Shown here: piece by piece, positions 55,139 through 64,000 of the stretch
How the letters are laid out: each line of letters opens with the position of its first letter
Numbering within the stretch: the stretch's first letter is position 1
Source: Reticulascus tulasneorum
Lineage: Eukaryota; Ascomycota; Sordariomycetes; Glomerellales; Reticulascaceae
Length of the DNA stretch: 64,000 nt
Direction of reading: 5' to 3'
Assembly (NCBI GenBank): GCA_001557505.1
Contig: LSAX01000001.1
Location: 558,001 to 622,000, forward strand
Translations under genes and position numbers: made by a program
The notes under the pieces: model-generated
Databases searched by the model: none
Told to the model about the DNA's origin: nothing
What the model saw: the letters and a program-made list of their open reading frames with translations, nothing else

Positions 55139-57916
55139 TCAGCGTCCCTCATCAATGCCATTAACAACCCTCAGAGCTCTCCGAGGACCCATGACAACCG
55201 AGAAAAAGCTCGGCTCCTGGCCCTCGAGCAACTGCTCTGTACTCGATACACTGTCACGATCACTCCCGGTAGTTCGGGCATCGCGCGAACCCCGTCCGCT
55301 CCTAACATCCTCACTCTTCCGCTTGAGGCCGCTGCCACTTCCACTACCACTGCCCGGAGTGGTAGAACTTGGCTCATCAGACAGCCACTTCGGCTCGACT
55401 GGCGCGCCGACCCAGCCGAATGTCTCGTCACTGGCGGTGCTTTCGTCTCGGCGATGTGCACGGCCTCGTCCAAACATGCCGCCCATAACAGCTCCACCGC
55501 CGAAGCTGGCAGCGCTGGCGCCGGAGTAGCGGTTGACCACTGCAAGATGCTTTTTATAAGCGGCAACTTGGCGACGATACAGCCACGCACAGAAGCCGAG
55601 ATAACCAGCAAGGAGGCCCAATACACCAGCGATGACACCTGCGGCAATCAGGCCAGCGTTCGGGCCGCTATCTTGCGACTTTGCAGGGGCGGCTGTGCCG
55701 GAGGGACCGGCCTGAGTAATGGTAGCTGTTGACGCGCTTTGAGTGATAGTAAACACAGGCGGCGTGCCCGTCGCGAAAGGACCGCCAGTAGCTCCTCCTG
55801 CGGCTGGTGTCGTTGCTGTTGCACCACCTTCCGAATTTCCTCCGATGACGCTTTGTACGGGGCCAGGAACCTTGTAGTTGAAGGATCCTGCCAGAACTCC
55901 ATTCTCTGGGTGTAGGTCTGGCTCGTGATCGCCTGCTTCGAAACGGTTGGTCCATTTCAGCTCGCTCGCGTCGAATACGTAGACCCCAGGAGAGTCGCAC
56001 GGGATATCTTTCCCTACATATCCGCCAACAACGATCATTTGGCCATCCCTCATGGTGCAGGTATGACCAGCACGAGGAGAAGGTACGCCATCGCCCGCGT
56101 CCACCCGAATCCAGGTGAACGAGGGAATGGAGAGAATGTACATGTCGTTGTACTGGATTTGCTCTTTCTGCAAAACAATTAGTATCTATCTCAAAAGGAC
56201 ATAAGGAGTTGCTTACGAATGGTTGCAGGTTCTGCCCCCCGAAGAAGTAGATCTGGAAGCTGGAGGCATCGGGAGCGCTAGCGATCACAGTGCAGGGATT
56301 TACACGAACTCCTGGTGGTTCGCCGGTAGTTTCCTGATGGTACCATTCGGAAGTGGCAATATCAAAGACGTCCAGCTTGCTCAAGTCGTGAACGAATGTT
56401 GAATCGGTACCGCCGGCCATTCCAATTAGGACTCCTTTCTTACCCCATCCCGGCACGAATACCAAGACACCGTCAGCCCGTTCAGAGAACTGTCTCGGAT
56501 CGCTTTGGAGGCCACCCTCGGTGATGTTCCTGAACACACCGGCATCGGCGGCACCGGAACCACCCGCCAAAGAGTAAACTCCGTCGTTCATGTATCCTGG
56601 GTGAGTAAACTCGAGCAGACTTGTCAAGTAGACTCTGGCGATTGTGTTTGGCCAGCCGGGGGTAGTTGCGAGATCCAAATGGCCCCCAAAATACCAGCTA
56701 AGACCGAGCTCCGGCACCGAGAGACCGGCTCCTTCTGCTGAGCGTTGAACAGGGAGGTTTGAATCCGTCGAGTAGTTACCGGCCGAGGTTTTCAAGTCCT
56801 TGAATTCTGTCCAAGTGTTTTCCTTGACGGAATAACGCCAAAGCGACACTGGCTCCGGGGTGGCGTATATATTCGGGCCGCCCTCGTTATCAGCGAACTC
56901 TCCGCCATATAGATATAGATTATTATAATCATTCCACAGGTATCCCATTGATACGGCTGGCGGTCCATTCGGGATCGGCAGGCCGGTCAAGGCTGGGGAG
57001 CCGGTGTCCCACGATCTTGTGAGATCGAGGGTGAGAAAGTGACTGTCTGTTCCTCATGTCAGTACTTGTCAGCACTGAGGGGATGCACAAGAGCCTACTC
57101 CAGGTGAACGTCGTCTGATCAGCGGTGGATTTAGCTTGGCCACCATACATGTACAATGTTCCGTTGAGATGTGCCACTATATGGGGTTAGCTGAGTGATT
57201 CCACGTCACTACACTTGCTCACAGCTCTAGGACTCACCTTGTTGGCTCCATCGTGTGCACACCTGAGCTGGTGTATCCTCCCTTAGGCGAATCACGCCCG
57301 CATCCACACCGCTGATATCGACCTTCGAGCGACCGCTGTTGTAACTGAAGGCAGGAAGCACAATTGCGATGAGCAAAGCGATCAAGGTGAATCTTTGGAT
57401 GCTCGAGACGGTTGCGGGAGGGGCACTTGACGCGGTCTTAACCCTCGGGCGTCGATAACTCGGCGCAAACCTGGAAAGCCAAGATGCTTTTACTGCTGCT
57501 TCTGTCTGCTGGCGTTCGGACTGTTGTGGCCTATCGGTTTCGTTGGTGTCACGCCGACTGCTGTCGGAATCATCCCGTTCTTGCTCTCTGGCTAGCCTTG
57601 CCATCTCTCTAAAGTCCTTGTCACTCGACAGCGACATTGATTGCTTGTGTGAATGGTGGTGCTCGGTAGGGGTTGGGGGCGAATTGTCGTCACTAAAGTC
57701 GTCCTCGAGGCCGAGCTCCTTGAATATGGACTTCCGGTCTTTTTTGATATTGCTGATCATGGAGAATGGCCGTTGCTGGAGGTTAGAGCCAACTCTCAAG
57801 CGATCAGATGTTATTTGAGAATTGAATGTCGGACGAGTAGCGCGTGCGCTATAAGGACCCTTAGTCCTGGGATCTGGATGTGCTGGTGGAGTATGGGGAA
57901 GTTTGACAAATGACAT
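55139..57916 (-). CDS. Membrane-anchored kelch-repeat protein
   Basis: Exons 57238-57916, 57099-57176, 56217-57046 and 55139-56167; 871 residues; phases 1, 1, 0 agree. The start at 57916 (MSFVKLPHTPPAHPDPRTKG) is preferred; an in-frame ATG at 57970 would add 18 residues. A cytosolic-like N-terminus rich in charged residues is followed by a membrane segment at about 176-192 (FTLIALLIAIVLPAF). Kelch-type beta-propeller repeats run from about 230 to 600 (NGTLYMYGGQA, NNLYLYGGEF, SFQIYFFGGQN, GQMIVVGGYVG). Then come a Thr/Ala-rich linker, a second membrane segment at about 700-725 (LIAAGVIAGVLGLLAGYLGF) and a Ser/Gly-rich tail with a GSGSGSGSG run. A conserved ascomycete architecture, possibly at the plasma membrane; partner unknown. 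Confidence 0.82.
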
Positions 57917-59394
57917 GTTGATGGTGTGAGGTAGTGGTGAAAGATAAGAGATAGTGTGAACGAAGCTCAACTGGTAGCTCTGACGTCTGATGATCCCTGA
58001 AAGGTACCGATGATGTAGCCACCCTGCTTAGATGGGGAGGACGGTCATAGCCGGTATGCAGCTGAGGCGGCAGGGGGGTTGCTTGTGGAATCACTTCCAA
58101 CTCGTAAAAGATCACGGCAATTGATGGGTCGATATGTAATTACAATCCAGCGATTTTGGGAGGATGCTACGATGTTGAGATTGGAATGGATGGAGGAGAA
58201 GAAGTTTGGAGAACTTTCTCCGTCCTTGATTCTTTCGAATCGAAGTCTTCTGAGAAAGCAGCTGGCCCTGTTCTCTCCCAGTTCCAGAAACGCGGGGGAC
58301 GGACTGGACTGGAGAGCAAGGCGAAGTGCCCAAGGGTCAGGTTCAAGGAACAAGGATGGTACAGCAGGTCTGCAACGTACCATGGATGGCAATCTGCCGG
58401 CGAGACGAACACGACCCTTCTGGCGGGGCTGGTCCCACACCGCATCATTTAGCATCATCAATGCTGCTCTGACAGGCGCCGGAGCAAAACTTGGAAGCCT
58501 GGGCCCAAGCTGTCTCGACCGCCGTGTCGGTCGCTACCGGATTGATCCAGGCACCGTGGCTGTATCTGGCCGTGATTGGCTGCCCAGTGGACAGGGGGAT
58601 AGTGGCGATGACCTCACGTCTTCCATCATCGATGTTGCTCGACAAATTGCCCGAGGGGGAGCAGCCATTACAAACCGCCCCGGCTGGATCATCATTGATG
58701 CAACCTAATATGCCCAGAGCATCGAGATTTTGGTTCTCGGCCAGTCAAACATCAAACCCCTCTGGTTGCTGAGGGCACAAGGGGCAGAGGGATCGCCACG
58801 TATTGGTGGTTCAACCATAGGAATCCGGCCTGTTCTTCTTCACAAAGTGGCCCTGTTGTGATGTGACGTCATCACTTTGCCATGTGCATTTCCCCGCGAC
58901 AACAGTACAAAACACTGTGCTGTGGGCGCATTTAAGTGGATAAAAGTACAGTGCGACTTTGAACCACACTAAAAGAATTGATTCGAGCTGTTCATCTGTC
59001 GGCAGCTGCGTGCCTGTCGGCTTAGCGGCAGCGTTTCCTCTTTCAATCATTTCATCATTTTCACCTTCGCGGAGAGGCATGTTGCTTTGCCTAGTAATTG
59101 CTGGTAACGCACACAGTCATCACGCGACAATGCCGTCTGTACTCCAACGGGCCTGCTGGGATGATTCAACAGTTTGGCTCGAACCCCGTCTCGTCTCGAG
59201 ACGATTGAGTACAGCCACTGATAGACTGGAATCTCCTGAACGACTTTCATCCAGATGCGACTGTAGTGCCTAGTTTTTCGTGAGCTCGGACGCTTCGGAG
59301 TGTTTCTGCACATCTGGCTGGTGTCTAAATTGATGCTGATTGCTCATACAATCTATCTATGCTGCCTGCGGTGAATCTATGAAACTGATATCCC
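57917..59394. other. Intergenic
   Basis: Promoter side of the kelch gene and 3' side of the permease. A plus-strand frame of 209 codons at 58079-58708 and several minus frames overlap in GC-richer sequence; none has a domain or splice signal I trust. Confidence 0.4.
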
Positions 59395-60812
59395 CTAGCA
59401 GCTAAACGGTTCACCTACGCTCCCGGACGCATATGCCTCCGAGATGCCTTTGATGGTAACATAGGTGCCGGCAACGCAGATGAAAGCCCCTGCAGCAAAA
59501 GTCAACATGGCTAGAGTAGTCTGGCCCCATTTCCTCGCCCATTGTTTGAACCCATCGAAGTCGTGGTAGTTGTCGTGCAACCAGAATGCCCCCGCAATAC
59601 CATACGTGTACCAAGCCGCGAATAAGCTGGCCGCAATACCAATCAGATAGTTGAAGATGGGAACCCCGACGGCGAGCACGAACGCCGCAGCATTCATCAG
59701 AACTATCAAAAATGCCCAAGTCCCCCAACCCTTTATGGTATGGCTGTGCAAGTGTCGACTCTTGCGGAAGATGCGGACGAAGATGAGCTTCGCGGCAGTG
59801 TGAGCATACAGCGAACCCGCGAGGAGGAAGTTCGGGATTGCGATGCCATACGCTGCCTTCGACCACACTGGGTCCAAGCTGCTGAATGCAGGCGACGCGA
59901 CGTCGTTCCCCAGATAAACATAACACACAATGGCAAATACGGCGTAGAAGATTGTGGCGAACCCCTGGAGCGTGTACGCCGCCTTCATGGCATCCTGTGG
60001 CCGCTTCATCTCCGACATGAGAATGAAGAACATGAAATGGCCCGCGTAGGCAAAGACGGGATTCGTGATCGAGATGAATGCCGTGTAGAAGTCACTGGGG
60101 ATCGTGACACTGATCTCGCGGCCAGGCGTGGGATGCACACCCGCACCAATCATGCCCACAATGCCGGCAATGAAGATCGACAGCACGGACGGGATGCAAA
60201 GCCACGAGAGCTGATCCATTGTTCGAGGAAAGCTACATATCAAGGTTGGGACCGCAAAGATGCCAGTGTAGAGCATCAGACAGAGTTTGTTGTCACTCAG
60301 GACCGAGAGCGCAATCTGGCCCGCAAGTAGCTGTCCTCCCGTCGCGAACACCGCGAAGACGACAGTTCCGAAAGCAAGCAGCTCCCTGCCAAATGGCCCA
60401 AATAGGATGAACCCGGCATCGCCCATCGAATGAACCTGCGGATGCCGGAGCTTGAAATGCACCAGTAGGTATGATGTGTATGTTGCAAAGATCCCGAGGA
60501 AGACGATGAGGATCACTCCAGGAACGATTCCCACGACCGCCAGTGAGGACGGCAACGAGAGCATGCCATTGCTAACGATTTCTGCAATCATGAGCACCGC
60601 CACGAGCTGCCATGTCATTGTCTTGTACTTGATCTGCCTCACTGTCAGAATCTCGCCAGAGCATTATCCTCTTATCAACTGATTCATACCTGATGACCCT
60701 CCTCGTGTCCGAACGGATCGATGTCATCGTAAACTGCCGGCCGGCTCGCGTCATTGTGATAATCGAGGACCTGCCCATCACCCCTATCATATGCAGCGTG
60801 GTATTCCTTCAT
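59395..60812 (-). CDS. Amino-acid permease (AAAP / Aa_trans family)
   Basis: Exons 60690-60812 and 59395-60633, phase 0, 56-bp intron with GTATGA donor; 453 residues. The N-terminal exon (MKEYHAAYDRGDGQVLDYHN) leads through FGHEEGHQ to IKYKTMTWQ at the splice, as is usual in fungal neutral amino-acid permeases of the Neurospora mtr type. About eleven membrane helices follow (for example VAVLMIAEIVSNGMLSLPSS as helix 1 with the conserved GMLSLP). The family imports neutral or aromatic amino acids by proton symport at the plasma membrane. The exact substrate cannot be read from sequence. Confidence 0.88.
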
Positions 60813-62046
60813 TCTCGCCTTTACTGCGACATCACGATAAACCCAGTTATCAAACCTACAAGGCGGGGGAAAGCGTGGCCTTTAAGCTGTGGGCTGGGAA
60901 TGCGCAAAGCTTATGGATGATAAGCACTGCTGTCGTTCTTATCGGTATCATGCCGACCGACATGGGGGAGCTTATCTTTAGCGCCGACATCGTTTCCCAA
61001 CGAGGGCTAATCGGTGATCATGGGGACAGGTCCAGATCCAGAAAAGCAGGTGGCAGATATCGGGGACGTCATGGATTGGTCCTTTGCCCGGCACCGAAAG
61101 TCCCACCCCCGGCAGATTCACTTCCTGGGCTTCAAATTGAAATCGGAGTACCGCCCTAGCGGTCAGATTGCCGGATCTATTATGAACGACAAAACGTAAA
61201 GCGCCCACTGTGTAAGCAGCGTTATTTGGTGCACGCTGAGGCATTGCTTACGGTCTTTACTTTATTCACATGGTTATTCTTTCTAGCATCGTTGCTAAAA
61301 TTAAACCGGGGACGACTCGGGTGTTGTAGCCGTGCGGTACTAGCTTGAGAATTAGTCATAACTGGGCTCTTGTGTCTAATCGATAACGCAGTCCAATGAT
61401 AAGTTATTGTATCAATTTTGATCAATATGAGATGTGTTACTTGGCATTTGAAGGATCAATACATCCCTGGGGCACGCATTAAGAATCTCGAAGCGTTATT
61501 CCCAATACATGTTCTGTTTTCAAACAACCTGTTGATTCTTGAGATTCCTTGACCTCGCAGCATCTGGGGTCCACTGCTCGTCGTATATCTGGCGAGCAGA
61601 TCTCCTGGCAGAATCTTAGTGGCTGGACATACCCCGATAACTAGTTGGTCTCTCCCATGCTCATGTTGCTGATAGGGTTAATACTGACCTTTTCATGTCC
61701 AGGCCATTAGCGTGGTGGCTCTTGATGCAGATTCTCATCCACATCACAAAAGATTAAATTCTTAATTTGAGGTTCAGAATGTCTCGCAGCCTCTTTCACA
61801 TAACGCGTCGCGAAAAGACACGCTTACGTTCAAAGCCGGATTTACGGTGTATCGGAGAAGGCATCGTTAGCCAATATGAGAACCCGGCTTCGGCGTAAGA
61901 CTCATGGTGGCTGTACCCATGAAATTGGCGCCGGCGCAATTGACTCACCCAACACAGGATGTTAATGCTAAAACCCACTGATAGGCCGTCAAAACTTAGA
62001 CAGAAACCGCCAGCCGCAACAGAAAACTTCAAAGAATCTCCATACC
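60813..62046. other. Intergenic
   Basis: Separates the permease from the DUF4291 gene. No convincing coding frame; AT-rich after 61250. Nothing notable. Confidence 0.4.
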
Positions 62047-62715
62047 ATGGATACCACTACGAAAAATCCTCAACCATCTGCGATCCCGTATCGTCAAATT
62101 CGGGCGCAGCACGACGACGGGACCATAACCGTCTATCAAGCATACAAATCCTCAATTGCATCCGCCGCAGTTACAGCACAGAAACTGGATGCCTCGCCTG
62201 AATTCAAGCTCGGTCGCATGACATGGGTGAAGCCGAGCTGGAGCTGGATGCTCTATCGTGCGGGGTACTCGTACAAGGACTCGGGGCAGGCACGCATCCT
62301 CGCATTGAAGATGAAGCACGAGCACTTTGTCGCGCTGCTTGAAAGAGGAGTCCTATCCCACGGTGTCCTGAAAGAATTCAACGATGGGCGGCCTAGATCT
62401 GAGGAAGTGAGGGTTCAATGGGATCCGGAGAGGACAGTCAGGCTTGGGAAGCTGGAGTATCGGAGCATCCAGATTGGAATACCGGGCAGCTTGAGTCAGA
62501 CCTGGGTGAACGAATGGATTTCACAGATTGAGGATGTAACAGATCGGGCCAGGGAGTTGAAGAAAGTTTTGGATGAACGTCCTGAGGTCTCGGATGAGGA
62601 GCTGCAGAATCTGGGCTTGGTTCCCATCGAGACGGAATTCGTCGTCCCAGTGGAAGTACAAGAGAGACTCGGAATGATCCATCCTGCTAAAGGGGATCTT
62701 AAAGTGGAATCCTAG
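62047..62715 (+). CDS. DUF4291 family protein
   Basis: Single exon, 222 residues, complete; good ATG context (ATACCATGG). Matches the DUF4291 pattern: IPYRQIRAQHDDGTITVYQA at the N-terminus, GRMTWVKPSWSWMLYRAGYS in the middle, and a C-terminal SLSQTWVNEWISQIEDVTD region. The family is spread across bacteria and fungi and has no settled function. No signal or membrane segment, so cytosolic. Its scattered distribution makes horizontal transfer in the lineage conceivable, but nothing in composition here shows it. Confidence 0.85.
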   Translation: MDTTTKNPQPSAIPYRQIRAQHDDGTITVYQAYKSSIASAAVTAQKLDASPEFKLGRMTWVKPSWSWMLYRAGYSYKDSGQARILALKMKHEHFVALLERGVLSHGVLKEFNDGRPRSEEVRVQWDPERTVRLGKLEYRSIQIGIPGSLSQTWVNEWISQIEDVTDRARELKKVLDERPEVSDEELQNLGLVPIETEFVVPVEVQERLGMIHPAKGDLKVES

Positions 62716-63090
62716 TAGTCTGAGTGTAACGGTGGCAATAAGATTAATACTACTCTGGCGCCAATTAGTGTCTCAAAGAGTCTCAACTAGGGGGACCGTT
62801 TTTTATGTGTAAAAGTTGGACGAGTTAGTGAACCAAGGCTAGGGAATCTCATCTTACTTATACTGGTCATATTCATTGCTACTGCCATGCATCAGATCGT
62901 GTCGACACCAGTTCTCTAGCATACCCTACCTAGTGTAGAACGCAGCAACAACCTGCAGACAGAGTAGCATTAGACAAAAGTTCCATGGTATAAATACTTG
63001 TCTTGGATATTATGCAACAGAGCCTTCTATATTCGTTTGTTGTAGATCATATGCAGAGAACATGAGCATCTATCAAAACTTATCAAACGT
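62716..63090. other. Intergenic between convergent genes
   Basis: AT-rich 3' regions; nothing else seen. Confidence 0.45.
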
Positions 63091-63618
63091 CTAAGCTTCC
63101 TCGCTCTTCTTTTTGAAGATTGCCACGATCGGTGCCACATCACAATATAACCTGTAGCTCGAAATCAGGCCCTCGCTATCAAAATCCACAACCTCCAGTT
63201 CGGGAAAGTGCTCAATCGACTCCCCCAGTATCTTGATGTGGTTGTCCATCTCTGCTACAATCGTGTGTCCGTCCTCCGTAGTCGAGCGAGAGAGTACCCG
63301 GCGCTCCGCCATCGCCCATGTCGGCAAAAGGCCTTTCATGGCCGCGACAGCGCCTTCCCGGCCCGAAACAGGTGGAGAGCCCATGCCATTGAGGTATGCG
63401 ACGCAATTTGGCGCCCAGTAAGATCCGTGCTTGTCCCACTTGTCTGCTGGAGAGTCAACGCGAAGTTCGCTGACTTCTTGCCAAAAGCTGTCGAGCTTGC
63501 GGTGAAGATCGGGTGAAGAAGCCATGGTAGTGGTGTAAGTTCGTAGAAGAGGTCTGATTTGGGTTTGGTATTGCTGTATCGATCTTGTGGCAGATATCCT
63601 GGAAGCTACCGCTTTCAT
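63091..63618 (-). CDS. SnoaL-like / NTF2-fold protein
   Basis: Single exon, 175 residues. The frame starts MKAVASRISATRSIQQYQTQ, a basic, Arg/Ser-rich stretch that could target mitochondria. A second ATG at 63525 (MASSPDLHRKLDSFWQEVSE) would give a 144-residue cytosolic form. The body (DKHGSYWAPNCVAYLNGM, then a C-terminal VVDFDSEGLISSYRLYCD) has the length and alternation of a cone-shaped NTF2 fold. In the family these pockets bind or isomerise small molecules; polar residues that would be catalytic are not clear. Function unknown. Confidence 0.68.
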   Translation of the reverse strand: MKAVASRISATRSIQQYQTQIRPLLRTYTTTMASSPDLHRKLDSFWQEVSELRVDSPADKWDKHGSYWAPNCVAYLNGMGSPPVSGREGAVAAMKGLLPTWAMAERRVLSRSTTEDGHTIVAEMDNHIKILGESIEHFPELEVVDFDSEGLISSYRLYCDVAPIVAIFKKKSEEA

Positions 63619-64000
63619 TGCCGTTGTGAATGAGACGGAGCGTGTCTAAGAACTCCCCCCATTCTGCCTTGGGGAGCTGGGGAATTTATAATTATTCAGA
63701 CTGCGAATGATTTCTCAAGAGGCCATACAGATTTGTAACATCCATAACACCGATGAGCACCATTTTCCCTTTCGGGTAGATCGGTTTGTTCTGTCATCAA
63801 GTGGATCTCGAAGATTCGGTTTTAGTGATCGTGCTTATCGCCGAATTGTCAAGCAACCGCAAGGTGGCCCGTCGGCATCATCAGCCTGCGCCAGACCGTT
63901 GTAATTCTTGAAATAATTTTGCGACTATCGGCGTAGGAGATTCCATGGTGGAAGTTTCTCTCAAACCGCATCGGCCGGGTTCAGTGGACTCTAGTCTGTG
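63619..64000. other. Right edge, intergenic
   Basis: Upstream region of the SnoaL-like gene. A short plus-strand frame (63707-63904) is not convincing. Confidence 0.4.

Noticed and set aside
58079..58708. Plus-strand frame of 209 codons
   Set aside because: Overlaps several equally open minus frames in GC-richer sequence; no domain, and it occupies the likely promoter of the kelch gene.

Overview
The window is nuclear DNA of a filamentous ascomycete (Pezizomycotina). Genes are split by short 49-150 bp GT-AG introns with CTAAC/CTGAC branch sites. Other fungal hallmarks are a highly reducing iterative polyketide synthase, a Zn2Cys6 regulator with a fungal middle domain, a DEF1 orthologue, WSC domains, a STAND N-terminal domain and a tRNA gene with a short canonical intron. 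I cannot fix the class; Sordariomycetes or Leotiomycetes both fit. Exon coordinates are my own splice models, built by matching intron phase and protein-family motifs; none has been checked against RNA.

Layout. 1-13 kb is accessory and gene-poor. It holds two orphan genes that share a short helix-like motif, a five-exon gene of unknown function (7.3-9.6 kb), several minisatellites and a tRNA-Thr(CGT). 13.6-29.7 kb is the core of a secondary-metabolite locus: a BAHD acyltransferase, an 11-exon polyketide synthase of about 3,207 residues ending in a carnitine-acyltransferase-type domain, and a second BAHD acyltransferase facing it. 30-35 kb carries a STAND N-terminal-domain protein, a dioxygenase-like protein and a small secreted protein of predicted beta/gamma-crystallin fold that emerges only after joining five short exons. 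36-44.6 kb looks like core genome: a probable mitochondrial protein, DEF1 and a PAP2-family membrane protein. 46-50 kb has a Zn2Cys6 regulator transcribed away from a third BAHD acyltransferase. 50-64 kb has a WSC-domain membrane protein, a membrane-anchored kelch protein, an amino-acid permease, a DUF4291 protein and a SnoaL-like protein.

How the genes may work together. The synthase has KS-AT-DH-MT-ER-KR-ACP-cAT order with the catalytic residues I could check in place. It should make a reduced, possibly C-methylated chain and release it by transfer to an alcohol through the cAT domain rather than by a thioesterase. The two flanking BAHD enzymes could add further acyl groups. No P450, FAD oxidase or efflux pump is recognisable next to it. 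The TF/acyltransferase pair at 46-50 kb could be a distal part of the same pathway, but conserved-looking genes lie between, so that link is inference.
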